Source of the DNA: Haliotis asinina
Lineage: Eukaryota; Mollusca; Gastropoda; Lepetellida; Haliotidae
Length of the DNA: 64,000 nt
Assembly: GCF_037392515.1 (NCBI RefSeq)
Contig: NC_090280.1
Location: 19,222,001 to 19,286,000, forward strand
Direction of reading: 5' to 3'
A program made the position numbers and the translations under genes. A model generated the notes under the pieces. It saw only the letters and a program-made list of their open reading frames with translations, was not told where the DNA came from and did no database searches. How positions within the stretch are numbered: the first letter of the stretch is position 1; each line of letters starts with the position of its first letter. Of the stretch, positions 11,401 to 26,400 are shown piece after piece.

Positions 11401-14400
11401 GGTAAGGTAGAATTTACAATGCAATGTATTTGAGTATCAATGTATTTTTAAGAAACATATGAATATTACTGTTGTTACAGGAAAGACATTATGGCTTTTC
11501 GTCCTAATTAGTTTTAATCTTCACAACAATATTGAACATAATTAAGCCTCAAATATTATTGATATGTGAACCTTAACAATGTAGCTTGCCATTTGTGAAA
11601 ATAGAGATTCAATATTTTGTGTTTGAATTATCTTTTGTACACTAAATGGCTGCAAATTTTGAGAATGACTCATATATGTTTATTTGAAAATACCTTGGGT
11701 AAAATGCGATAGTTGAGTACAGGAATATTCAGTATCATCTGTGTCACCAAATATATGTGTGTGACAAGTGGTAGTTTAATGATATATAAATAAGTTTCTG
11801 TCCTGTTACCCATTTTCAGTGGAGTGAAGTGAGTTTAGTTTTACGCCGCACTTAGCAATATTCCAGCTATATGGCGACGGTCTGTAAATAATCGAGTCTG
11901 GACCAGACAATCCAGTGATCAACAACATGAGCATCGATCTGCGCAAATGGGAACCGATGACATGTGTCAACCAAGTCAGCGATCCTGACCACCCGATCCC
12001 GTTAGTCGCCTCTTCCGACAAGCATAGTCGCCTTTTATGGCAAGCATGGGTTGCTGAAGGCCTATTCTACCCCGGGACCTTCACGGGTCCCCATTTTCAG
12101 AAAAAGATAAGGGAAGAAACATTGACAGATTTATCAATTTAAAAATAAATCAAATAATATGTAAACAGTAGTAGTGAGATATTCATCACTTGTGTTGCTA
12201 TGAGTACTGCTTTGATAAATACTTCTTAAATCATATACTGTATGGTTTATTTTCACTCCTGATACCAAATCCCTCTTACCTGTTACGAAATATATGGTAA
12301 CAGGAAAGAATGTAAAAACAGAGAAGTTTATTCACAATAATTGTTTTTGATACAATTAATGATCCCCAATTTCTTTGGAAAGGGTCTGAATGAGAGGTAC
12401 CATAGAGTACCTTCATATCTGCAAAATTACACATTTGTCATTGGCACCCAAAGTCATTTTATGACCGGTGAGAGGAGAGACAAAGTACTACTCACAGTCT
12501 GCTCAACGTAGACCGAAAAGTCATAAATCATATCAAATCATAAAAACAGGTGAGGTCCAGCACGTTTCTACCAAGTTGAAGAACAAGAAGTGCCCTGCAT
12601 ATGATACAAACCTCACTTTCTAATCAAGGGGAAGTTACTTTTTACCATTAACCACAATAAAAAAAAGTATGACAGGATGGAATCAAGCCTTGTGACACAC
12701 ATTTTCTTCACCTTTTTTCAATAAAAGCATGCAATGATAATTTTGCATATTTGTTGAGGAGAAAGACACAATTATGTAGAATATTAATATATAGTATTTT
12801 TAGAAATGCGATAATATTATCATTGTTAGAATCATCGTCAATGTTACAATTTTCAGGCATTTGTGGACATACCCAACGTGATAAATTGTCGATATTTAAA
12901 AAACATATAAATGTGTTTATCAATCTTATTGTTATTGTTTAAAAATAGCATACAAAGCCTTTCAGGAAAATCTATAATAGCAAAACATTTTCTTAAAATT
13001 ATATGATGATGTCAGGTACAACATGAGGGACAGAAATTCGCACGAATTTTGAAAATGGCCCCTTTGTGACAATATGTAAACTTGCTAAACTAAACTAGAA
13101 ATACATATATTTAGTTACTCATTACCAATTTTCGATACCAAATAGAACTTGCAACATTGCTAATGGCAGAGTGGATTGTGCCGTTTTCACAATGCCCTAA
13201 GCATGTATTTATGACCACGGCATGTTTTCAAACAGGGGAGCGTATCCTATCACTCAACACAAACACATACTGAGGCATGTCGTCAATAAACACGGCGAAT
13301 AATTGTCCATATGGAAATAGAGAATTGTGAATTCTTCATGCATCATATTAAAAACCCTCATTGTAAATCCTCTTCAGAACGGGGAACACGTCCACGACAA
13401 GTAATCTTGACGATTTGACATTATGTTTAAAGTGCTGTTCTGAGCATGGGCTAGGCTAAATTAGTATGTGCTATTTGCATGAAAGTGCACGTGTGAATTG
13501 GAAATAACGACATCTCATGAATCGTATATATTATTGAGGGATGCATTTTTTTCCACTTCAGAAATACCCCGTTTTCAGTAGACCTTATAGGAAGCATAGT
13601 CAGTTTAGTCGTATGTTAGTCTGTGCACTTTAATGCAAAAGCTTGATAACGGCGATGTTTACAAGTCTTATTGCATAGGGTTGCCTCACGTCAACATATC
13701 TTATTCCATTTCAATTTGTACTGCATTTATCCTGAACTCTTTTGATTGCATATTGCACCATGCGTGAACTTCAAATAATCATAACATAAATGAACATAAT
13801 ATTGATCGGTGAAGATGATGGAATATTTGTAACATCAGCTAAATGTAAGTACGACGACATGCCTGGTTGTTGCAATCAGCACTTACTTGCTAGTATCTGG
13901 AGATCGACTGTATCACTCCAGTTGGATGCAAGACCTTCCTCTGTAGTTTGACATGAGTAGTTACCCAGGTCTTCTTTCTTTACATCAGTCACAGCCAGGG
14001 ATTGTCCTGAAGCGTGGAACCTCCCACAAGTTTCAGCCTCTTGTCCGTTTCTCTGCCACCTGTATATCATTCTAAGATCATGTTCCACAGGTACAAGGGA
14101 AGAGCTGGCTTGGCATGTCAAAACCACGTAGCTGTTGTTGACAACGATGCTGATCAAAAACAGTGATGACACCAGGTGTTCGCAAAGGAGAGTAATCATG
14201 TCCTGCCCTATCGGCAGCAGACACCTTTCATAACATATGTCAAGAATGGATCTATCAATACTGTAACAATGCTACGCTGACCTGTAAACAAACCAGATAA
14301 TCAATTGTCAAGTCCAGTCGGACAACCTCGAATCATGGCTGCTGTTCTGAAACACAGAGATTTTCAGCGAATGCCGAGATGGTGACTGAACACGAAGAAT

Positions 14401-17400
14401 TATATCACTGAGAAGATTCTTTAATAGTTTCAGGATGTTATGTCATGTTGTGGCATGTTGTGCTTACCTTGTACATACAACATGTGATGGCAGCTGGGAA
14501 TGGGGTCATGACGCATGGTGAAACATGAGTACTTTCCCGCATCCTCTGATGTTGCATTATGTAGCCAGAACTGGACGATGGCAGAATCAGCTGATGTTGT
14601 TACCTTCGTTAGGTTGACTCTCACTCGGTAGGGATTATTGATGTAGACTCTAGGAAATTTTACCTCACAAAGCCTTCCATATCTTGGGGCCTCTATAAAG
14701 AAATCCTCATCAGCCATGGGCATCTTCCACGTAACAAATGCGCCTTGTCCCTCATGAACTACTGTGTAGTCTTGAAAAGACCCAGCTGAAATAGCACTAG
14801 TAGAGCGTGAATATCTACATGACGTTAAACCAGTGAACGAAGTACAGGTCTGTCGCACATAAGTACAGTGTCAACATTGGAAATTCATTTCAATTAACAA
14901 TCAAAAGCAAACTGTTACTGGGCAACACAACACTTTTCCAATTAGTGGTGACAGTACAGCATAGAACAATTGAGGTTTCAACTCACGTTGTTTGACCTGT
15001 TGATATACTTCACTCCATCCTGACACCACAGCCAGACCTACTACAGCCTGACACTGGAAGTTATCTCCCTTGGCTGTGTCACTGACAGTGAGTGTACTCC
15101 TGTGGTATCTTCTGTGCCCGTTCCACGTATGGTTCTCCTCAGTTACGTTGTTTCTTATTCTGTCACTTACAAGTAATCCGTTCCTTCTCCATTTCGTGGA
15201 CACCGTCAACCTTACATCACCTCCACTGTGAAGTTCGAAGACACTGAAGCAAGACAACGTTACACTCCTGTCCACGTGAGGTGTTTCTGATGCAACGATG
15301 TACGGCTGTTGGAAATCTGTAACAACAAATGCAGAGAATGTCAACAAGAATTCCGATAGTGACTGAACACGAATGACTATATCAGTGTTAAGACTATTAA
15401 ATAGTTTCAAATTGTTATGTCACAGAAACATATGTCTCTGGTGATGCTTTTGAACTAGTTTACTTACCTTGTACATACAACATGTGAGAACAACTAGGAA
15501 TTGGGTATCCATGCAATAGGAAACAGTAGTATTTCCCCGCATCCTCTGATATTGCATCGTGTAACCAGAACTGGATGATGGCGGCATCAGCTGATCTTGT
15601 TACGCTCCGTATATTGACACTCGTCCGGTAGAGAGATACGATGATGACCCAAAGAGAGTATACCTCAAAGAGTATTCCATTTCTTGGGGCCTCTATAATG
15701 AAATGCTCGAGAACCGGTATCGTCAAACTAATCAAGGCAGAGTGTCCTTCACGAACTACTGTGTAGTTTTCAATAGACCCAGCTGAAATAAGTTGTAGCA
15801 TACCTACATTACTTTGACCCAGTGAAAGATGGACATGTCTGCATTCTGCACATAAGTACAGTCTTACATAGTCTTAATTCATTTCAGTTACCAATAAATG
15901 TAGTGACAGTACAATACTGAAGATTTGAGGTCTCTGTCACTTCTTTGATTAGCCATAAATGTGTAATTGCATATCCTAACACTATCTTACATCCGAATTT
16001 CAATATCGTAGACAAGTTTCACTCACATTGTTTAACAAGTTCAAACACTTCACTCCATCGTGAAATCAGCCCCGGTCCTGGTAATGCCTGACACTGGAAG
16101 TTATCTCCCTTGGCTGTGCTAATATCGCTCAGTGTGAGGGTACTGAGACAAGCGTGGTATATTGTGTTTTCATAGCTCATCAAAAACCCAAAATCATGGA
16201 ACCAATCCGCAGCATGTGTTATGTTGCATTTAGAAGTGTCTACTAGCAAGCCGTTTCTCCGCCAGTTAATGAACACATTAAGATCATGTTCAGGAGGCAC
16301 AATGGTGATGCTGTAGCAGGACAGTGTTACACGCCTGTCCCTGTAAGCTGTGTCTGGTGCAACGATGTACGGCCGTTGTAAATCTGTTACAACATAAAAT
16401 ATTTGTTCAACTGTGGCTTAATTGGTGTCATGGACGTACAAAGTTTGGCATCCCCCAAAGGGTTAATGTATATGATACATAGGTGATTCTGTTGTTAAAT
16501 ACGAGCTTGACACTTCTGAACCTTCCTTGATTTATTATTTTGCATCAGGATATTGTCGAGATGGGCATTAATCAACATGCATCCTGAATGAATTGTAAGA
16601 ATTGTCAGTCTTGGGCACATTTTGAACTTATTATGCTTAAACCACTGACTTGCCACGCATTATGGAGAAATACCTTTGAGCTTATCTAGATTTTGCTACT
16701 AATTCGGATATCTGTGACCAACTCGTGTTATTCCGAATAGAGACTCGTGCGTCTCTGGAAGTATTTCATAATGGCGCATGAACATCAGAACACCTTTAAA
16801 CAGGAAGCATAACCATTACTGTTTCAATCCCATGTTACTTAATATCGCCAAAGCTCTGAACATTCGTGCAACCCTTCCATCATAACCCACGTGGAATTTT
16901 AAACGAATTCGAAGAAAAATATATGGATAACCAAAATTGTCGAACGGAAGTATTAACAGAGATGTGAAACATATGACCATTGTTAAAAACTAAAGTTAAT
17001 TTCTTACATACAGATATCATATTATTGTTTTTGAGGAGCGGTGGGAAAGCAAAGTGGTTAAAAAGTTCGCTCGTCACACTGAAGACCCTGGTTCGATTTC
17101 CCATATGGGTAAAATGTGTGAAGCCGATGACTGGTGTCTCGCCGTGATATTGTTGAGATATTTCTAAAACTAAACTCACTCACTCATCATTGCTTTGAAA
17201 CAATTATTACATTACTTTTCCGAAAAACTGTTGGAAGTTTACGTACAATCTCCACCACAAGCCCAAAGGCAGTAAAATACTCTGAATTGGAGAAAACATT
17301 TATGTCAACAAACGCAGGTACGTGTGAATACAATAATATCTTTACATGAGAACACCCAGTTTTAGACTGTCCGCAGAAACAGAGTTCGTTTGTTGTGAAG

Positions 17401-20400
17401 GGGAAGTAGGTTTGAGTCCATATGAATGAACTGAGGGACTGAAAGTCTTTGATGACACAAGGTTTTGAGTAAAAGGACAATCATGTCTCACCCAATCTTT
17501 AGCATCCAACATTCACATAGCTTGCGTAGGAAATGTAGGTACTAGTGAACTAACAGATTCAGATTCAGTGTCTCAGTATCGAGAATCCTTACAGAATCAA
17601 TAACTCATCATTGCGTCCTTGCATTGGTGTGTTTAAGGTTTCATTGTTCTCTTTTTGTACTGAAATATAAACGTAAACATGCTGTGCGCATCGACCTTTT
17701 CGTTCGTCTTAAGATTGTAGTTATATTTGTGGACTTTAATCATCCCACTAAGACAGTGACTCGTGTTAGCAAACTTTCATGGAAACGTTTGTGGCACTGT
17801 CGTCTTCAGATGATTGACGGTAGCTAATATAGCTTCAGGTACATAAATCACAACCAAACATTCCATTCAGTTTACATACACTGACGTCATCTGTCCCAAA
17901 CATTTCACAAAAAAGTGATGGTGAAAATGGATTAACATGAATGTGATCTCTCGGTGAGTGTTGGTGTATACTGATTCAGTGAAAGGAGCTACCGCTCAAA
18001 TAAATGCAATTGCATTTCAGGATGACACAAGACGATATCAAGCTGTGTAGTTTATTTTGGTAAATGGAGCAATCTATGTGAGAATGAGTGAGTGAGTTTA
18101 GCAGCTTTAGCAGTAATCCCAAAGTATCACGGCGTGGAATACCACAAATGCTTCCTGCATGCCCTCGGGGTGACAAACGACCGATTTAGCCACAGTGTTA
18201 CACACCACTGCCACACTATAACATGCTCCGTTTGGGTAATTCGTCAGATACACATTCTCAAATATCATGTGATAGAACTGTCGAAAGGGACAGATAACTT
18301 CTATTATGTTTGGAAATTAAGGAATGCCCTCAGTTCTGTATCTCTCAGCTCGTTTGACAGAATAATCACTAGGGATATAGACTTTCTCTGAGAAAATGTA
18401 TATAGATAATAAGCTAAGGATGATAACCCAGGTACCAGATTGTTCATTGAGTCCGCTACATAACTAGAGATAATACAAAACATATGAAATCAGTGGCACC
18501 TTTCAACCGTACGTACTTTAGCATTGTCCCCTTTTTAATGCGAAATCGCATTGTCCGTAGTTCAAGAGAGGTTACTCTCTGTCACTACATCGGACATGTA
18601 AATGTGGGCCCACTTTCGAAATTAAAACATTTGAAACCTTGTCGACAAGAAATCACAGATAACTGACGAAATAACACACATTAATCTAACTGTCGCTTAT
18701 TGATATAAAATGATAAAATAGTGCTACATAGTAAAACAATAGCAAACGACATGTACCGCGTCACACGTGGTCGTGACATCATTAATTTTCATGAGGGTAT
18801 TCCTTTCGTGGAACGGTTCACAGGATATCAATGACGCCACTGACTGAGACTTTGACCGTCGATTTCATTGATAGGGGTCATATGGTGGAAAGAATACCAG
18901 TATACGTGGGTTAAATGTCCTTTAGTCTTCGTCTAACCCAGGTTTGTGCTTTGTTGGCCCACGACGTATTACTGGACATCGTGAGAGAACCACTAAATAA
19001 CGAAAATCGTCTAACAGTAGCTTGTTTAGTTGTGATAAGACCTTTGTACTTCCTGGTGGATTCCTTATTTGAAAGGGATTTTAGAAGTTGTATAAATGAA
19101 GGAAAACCAAGCTCTATGGATAGTCAACTTCTTTATTGCAATGGGTGCGAAGTTGACTATCCAAAGAAGTTGACTATCCATAGATAGATGGATTATTTGA
19201 AAGTAGAAGCCAAAGGTTTAACGTATTATGTGTTTAACTCTGGAAACGGTGTATGTGGGTCAGACATATAGTAGTTCAGATCTTATTTAGCACGTTCACT
19301 GCCACCACAAGTATACTGGTAGTGATGCCTGACCCAGTTTACCACTACGAGTTATCTCGTAGCTACATGAGTGGTATCTTAAAACAAGTTCACATGTTGG
19401 CAAAGAGGTACATGAAAAACACATCTCATGTCGGTAACAAAGAATGCCAAGAGACATTTGTTTCTTGTTCCTGTATATTTTGCCAACCCGTGACACTTGG
19501 TTTAAATTATCGCTGGTCGACCAGAATGGATACTACGAGTATATGGCGTGTTAGATATAGCGTGCTACTGCATTGACAGCTGTACAATAGATGTACATAT
19601 CAAAATTCATCTATGTATTGCCAGTATCACTATTAACGTTCTGATTCCTTCAACTCACCAACTACGACAAGCGTCTGACCACATCCAGGAACCTCAGCAG
19701 CTGTTGTGTAAGACGAGGGTTTGTAACATCGGTAGTGTCCGCTATTTGGAAAATTCACATCGTGCAGTATGAAGCTAAACTCTCCTGTTCCCCATGGTGT
19801 TATGCTGCCTACGAATTCCACTTTCCATCCTGGTGGATTGTTCGTCATGATTACGGTGTTATAGTTGGTGACACGAAACATCTCTATGTTTGTATCCAAA
19901 TATACATGCCTACTTGTTATTAATTTCACTGTAAACGTCTTAAGTCCAGGTGTGGGCAGCTCCCATGACAACGTGGCAGTGTCTCCAATGCGAGCATATA
20001 CAGTGGAGGCCCCTACAACAGGTAAACACTCAGGATGATTTAAAAGAATTAAAATAACGCTCATATATGCGAAATAAATTTAGATTATACGAATACAGTA
20101 ACAAAACGATTGAAGATGACAACACATTCACCAAGCGATTTCTCTCGGCAAGATTACATCTCTGGTAAACAATCTGCTTGTATTCATTGTTGAACTATTG
20201 CATTACTGTAGTATTATTGTATCAGTCTATGAAAGTTGAAGTCACATTATTTTAACAAATGGTTGACATGAAATAGTCTGAGGGATGGATTTCGCTTTAC
20301 AATGTATCTGCTATTTATGTCAGGGAAGAAACTGTGACACACATTAGTAAGTATAATCTTCTGGTCACATGCATGATCACAAACATACACAATGGTGGTG

Positions 20401-23400
20401 CGGGACCACATTCCACATACTCCTCTACTCCTATTCCACCGGAACGTTGGCTTTACCCGTGGGAAGACCTCAAGAGAGATCCATCTATCAAACACGTTTT
20501 GAACGCTGTCAGCTGTTCTCTGTATGTACGACAAATATGATATGTTTTCAACCCACGTTATCATCACTGCAAAGAATTGTCAGTTTAAAAGAGAGAGAGA
20601 AAAATATAAATTAATAATAGTATACACGTTATGCTCAGTTAAAGGTAAGGTCACATGCAACGTAAAACACAACTTTGCAGATTCTGGTACCTTTCGGTGT
20701 GCACTTACCGAAACAAATCATAAAAAATGCCAATTCAACCTATAAAGTTGAAAAAAAAACCGATGAAAAAAAAGTCCTCGAAATCGGTTTTCAAACGATT
20801 CATTAAATTTCCCCCAGCGCTGGGGGTAAAAGTGGTTTCAACAGCTGTGCTGCGCTGCGCCCATAAAGCATGCACAGTGAATAGGTTCGCGGAGTTTGAA
20901 ACAGTATGCCTGCCCGGAGTATGAGGCCGTGAGCAGTAGTCTAGTCTTGGTTGTGTACACAAACAAGTAAATAATCTGCTCGTTACATAAAAAAACGTGT
21001 TGATTGTGGTAAGCAGCCTCTGTCACAAAGTAAGCTCAATGTCTGGATTATTGACACCTGTATGCCTGCCTGCCTGTCTGCTAACGACAATATGCAACAC
21101 CTATCAGGCCATACGCCATCAACAAAATAAATTGATTTATGACTCGTGCACCCGAGTCCTGTCTGTGCCACTTTATGTCATTAGACAGGTGTGATGCTTG
21201 TACACATGACATGTTTTTATGTCTGTGTGTTGCAAACAAACTACGTGACTGGATCTGACGGAAACTCTTGTCAGTTTCAAGTCCTGCTTTGTACTTGGAC
21301 GAATGACAGTTTTCAACCACGCAGTAGTTCACCATCTCTACTGAAATGATTTTGTATTGAATCGAACACAAATTCAGAGAACATGTATCTACAAAACCCA
21401 ACATCTCTATATACATTCTTTATATACAACTTCTTCTAGTGCATATGGTTTTGTTTGACAACACTGTATGAATCCATACTGAAACGACGCAGGAAGTACA
21501 ATAAAAGAAGTTGTTATCCATAAAGAATGTTACTTTCTTGTGACTCACCATACTTCTAAAATGCTCATCAAACTGGTCATTTTTCTGTGCACACAATGAG
21601 CCCTCAGCGTATCAGCAAATGAACCGGCCAATCAGAAGCCGTCGTTACACTTGAGTGCACCCCCACCCGCTATGACTGGGTTAAAAGAAAGTTTAAAAAG
21701 ACCCGTTTTTCATTTTTTGGGACGGACGGAGCCTATTCCCCAACCAAAAATGCACTTACCTATACTAACAATTTTTGCTTATTGAGCAGAAGACCGCCAC
21801 ATGGAAAATGATCTCATTGACCTGTTGTGCCAAGGTAGAGCATACTGCCCCCGTTTACGATTCGAACAAAGTCCACCCCCAACAGATAATTATCTGAGAA
21901 GCTGGCAGTGGAATTTTGACAGAATTGCAGAAGTCTTCTTCAGCACCTGCAACACCAAGTCCCTGGTCACTAAAAAAACTCAAAGAGGAACTGGAAGACC
22001 TGGGGGGATGCCTCGAATTTCAAAACACGGTGGAAATGTCACTTGTTACAAAGCAGGCGAATGGGGACCTTGTGCATGTAATTGCTCTAATTCAGAGGGG
22101 GCCAAGTAGTTGGGACTAAACCCGGGATGGCAGATGCAGCCATCAATCTTCTCGTTGCAAAAAGTTTGAGAATACATAGAATGGTGCCCATCTCTTGGTG
22201 GTGTATATACCAAGAACAATATCAGAAATGGTGTATTCACCAAGAACATAGACATAGCCTGGGAAAAAAGATTATCTGTTTAGAGATAACTCACCTAGGT
22301 ATAATAACAATGAATAATCTACAGTTCGTGCGTTGAACCCCAGGGACTCAGTTATTTGAGAACCTCGCAGATGGACGTAGGAAAAGTATAAACATGAAGG
22401 TTCTGAAACCTCTGATTGTTGACAAACTCCCTGAGACAGTTGAAGACCAGGGATGCTTCTCATTTGCAATTAGCAAATGAAGGGTTTGATGGACTGTGGC
22501 CGGAAAATACCTTTGAATACACTTGACATTCCTTCGGTGGTGGACGATTACATATGGATCAACATGGGCAGATAAATATGAATGATGATGCCTCGTCGCA
22601 AGAAACCCTAATAAACTGTGCATTTTCTGGGTGGGTCAGGACGTAATTGATAAGGTCTATCTAGACATAACTAAACATATAAAGAACGTAGTCTTGCCAT
22701 TGTGAAAAGATTCGATATTTTTAGGCATCTTCGTATAACAACCAATTAGAGATTGTCAGCACATCTGAATGTTACTATTTTGAAAACCATTGCACTTTGG
22801 TATAGCAAGAGCTGAAACAGATTGCAGGAGAACTTGGTGTATTTGGTTTCTCCCGACTGAGGAAGCCTCAGCTGCTGAGATCACTCAATGTACAAACTGC
22901 CAGCACTTTGAAACAACTCAAACTCCAAGTGAAAGAGCAGGGGCTTATTCCCGCCTACGTAAAGCCGAGCTCATCGAGTTGTTGCCTGTGGGAGGTTTGG
23001 GGTTCGTGCTAACTGAACACGCGGTAGGAAATAATTTGAGCGGCTGGCGGATGGCTATAGACGTGAATATGGACATCAGCGACCTCACACTTCTGATCGC
23101 CACTGAAATCAAAGAAGAAGTGAACGACCTGGGACCATCAAACTTCAAATCATGGTGTAAATGGACAAACGAACGTCCACATCGTCTATCAAGGCCCCGA
23201 TCCAGCTGAAAAATATCTCATGTGTTTGCAACATGACAAGAAAATGATCAGGAGGCAGCTGCTCATAGTCATCCCAATGCGCTTGACCCAGGCCGACCAC
23301 AAGATGGCCAAGAAGTGTCATGTGTGTGGTGACCCTCTGAATGGGGATAATATTTGAGACCACTGCCACATCACCGGCTTTTACAAAGGCACCGCTCATG

Positions 23401-26400
23401 GTAAAGGCAACTTAAAACTTAAAATGAGCCCCAAACTAATTTGAATCCCCGTTGTGTTTCACCACCTTCACGGTTATGACTCTCACTTGATCGTGCAGGA
23501 TCTTGAAGGTCAATGGCAAAATATCATGCCTCCCCAACAACGTGAAAGAATTCTCATTAAATGGTTTGAAATTCATAGACAGCGTGCAGTTCTTGCTGTC
23601 TCTAGACAGCCTCGCCAAAGCCAACCAGCCGGATGATATGCGTACATGGACGATTGAGTTAAGTTCTAAGAGACGCTACCTCCCTAAAAGGGGGATTCCA
23701 ATGGTCTCTGATGTCGATGTATATTCAATATAACAATGCAGATTTCAGGTACAATTCAAGAGAGACAAAATCTAAGTCAATGGGCCACAAAATACAATTT
23801 AGCAAACTCACCAAAGTCTTGGTACGAGAGGTAATCAACTATGCAGAATGTCAACACAGCAATTGGTGTGACAGCAGATAACGTAGGCCAGACGTTGAGT
23901 TATTGTTGATGAAGCGTGGCAGTAACTCCAGCAAATATGAATGAGTGTGAGTGTCGCCCTCAACATGGCAAAGAGCCCTTATATATATATACCAAGTCAT
24001 TTCCCGAAAGTTCGGGCACAAACGAACATCGCCAACACTGTAGAATGCCATAGAATAAGTCTCACGGAAGTAAACATCGAAAATCAGGAGCAGACAAATT
24101 CTGGACAACCAGAATGCCAAAAGTGTGGACCAGCTATCAAAACGAAATGTGACCCATCATATTTAACATTCAAAACACTAAATTTTGTGACCCAATAACA
24201 ATCACTACTTAATTAATAACAAAAATACACAGAATATACATACTTGTAACACATGGCACCGGTTACATCCTCCAAATTTGGCATGCTCAAGAGAATTGCA
24301 TGCCACCCACAACAGTTATCTACTGGCACCCAAACAGTTGATGGTTAACCTGGACTGGATGTCTGAATACCAACTCGAATGAACACGCGCTACATCAGAA
24401 TGGTGTAAAAGTTGGCCACCAACAACTTTCAGAAAAGCCTCATGAACACCTCGGTGTTCAGCAAGATGATGAGTAAATGCCTCACCGTCAAGCTGGTCAG
24501 GTCCATGGAGGAATACAAACTCAGGAAACTGATAGCCAGCCCTGCATACATTCGAAGCATGATATTCAACAACTACTTGGCAACGCTCCGCATGAAAAAC
24601 ACCTGCATCAAATTAAACCGGCCAGTTTATGTGGAGATGAGCATTCTCGACTTATCGAAACACTTGATATATGACTTTACTACAACCAGCTGAAGCAACA
24701 GTATGGTGATCGGGGCAAAGTGATGTACACGGACAGGGATTCCCTGTTGATGCAAATCCACACTTAGGGAGTTTACTCGGATATGGGGAGCTGTATGCAT
24801 GTGTACCAGTGACTACCCCAAAGATCAGCTCATTCACTGCCAAATCAGTTTAAAAGTACTCCCCAAGATAAGGGATGAGAGGCCTACAATGTAGTTCATC
24901 AAGAAAGCCAATGACGAAATCAGGAAGGTGTCAAGAAACAAGTGGTGAAACGTCAAATCAAACACACCCTCTTCAAACATGTGCTCAATAAACGCACATT
25001 GACAGACCAGATGAACAAGCTGAGAAATGATTTAATATGCCTTCTGTTGGGGTCTTCTTGGTGATTTGGGTGGTTATCCCTTCACTGTTGTTGTTGTTGT
25101 TGATGATTCAGCCCCTGCTGTCATGCAATGTATTGTTGTCCATGGTGTCCAAACACAACATGTACTTGGTGGCCAAGTAATCGCCAATCTCCACATATGG
25201 ATGCAGGTCTTTTTGCAGTTATTTCATTTTGTTCCACTGTTGGTGTGCTTGCATGTCCACAATGAACAATTGGTTAGGCACATTTTCAATTGTCACTTCC
25301 ACTTTCGTGATTTCGGGGTTCAAAAACTTTTTGCTGTTTCTTCAAAACAGCTGTCAACAGTCACGCTCCACCACGCTCCTATGGCAAAGGCTGTTGTGGA
25401 TTTCTTGCAACACCACAAAGTTGGCTTCCTGCCTTGCCCTGCAAATTTACCAGACCTTGGAAGAATCTGGCGTAACATCCCACAAGTCTTCCTTGCACGT
25501 TTGACAGGCTCTATGCGTTGTTGATGCACTGCTGTTCTCAATGCTGACGGTGCACATACCCATTATTGAGCTTGTGGCATGGTCGTTTTGACCCCTGTCC
25601 TGCTTGTGGACTCGTGACATGATTGTGATTGACTTTTCATTTGAAATTCTCGTGACTTAGACATTGTTATCGTAATTATCAAATGAGATACTATTTTGAC
25701 AATGCTCTTTGTTTATGTGGCTAGCAGACAATGTAAAGCACTGAAACACAATGGAATCACAAGTCTAGCCAAATCAAAGCTCAACACTAACTGATAACAA
25801 ATATTTATCTCATGAAGAGTTTTGTTTGGTTCTCTCGGAAATCACTACATACAGCAGAATCAAAGAAGAGATTTGAACAAAGTCTAGTAAAAGCCTCTTT
25901 AGCGAAGGGGGGAAAAGTTTATAGAACAATCTTCAAAGAAATGATTTATTGAACCATCTGGCCAGCCGTCTGTCTGGAATGGTTATTGCTTTCCAAATGT
26001 GGTAGGGTAAAATGGAAGAGGTTAAGTTCTGTTGGGTTCATGTAGCAAAATATAGCTTTGTCGAGTAGTATATGGGATGCGGTCCGGACCACCATTCTGT
26101 GTACTACTAACATAGTCTTGCACGTAAGGAACGTTTGTGTCCCGTATGTGTTATTCCTACGATGAAATCTGAATACCATTTTTGCCTTGATTGTCCCTTC
26201 TTTGACGATCTGAGAGCATCTCTCATACCAGCTTTTTATCATGTATATCCTCACTAAAGTCTTGCATAACAGAGGTAAATCTTGGGTTCGAAACCATGAA
26301 CTGCGATATGATTGACCACCGAACCTTACATTACATTACAGTAAGTACAGATCTTGATATACATGTATGCACACTGACACAATGAGTCATTGTTGAAACC

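Noticed and set aside
14120..14200. The hydrophobic run before exon 7 of gene A as a second signal peptide and separate gene
   Set aside because: Possible in principle, but gene B has similar sequence outside its exon, and the downstream domain fits the V-C order of a single gene.
20247..20567. A candidate first exon for gene A next to exon 2
   Set aside because: No signal peptide or phase-1 donor is present. The exon at 26533-26608 matches gene B exon 1 far better.
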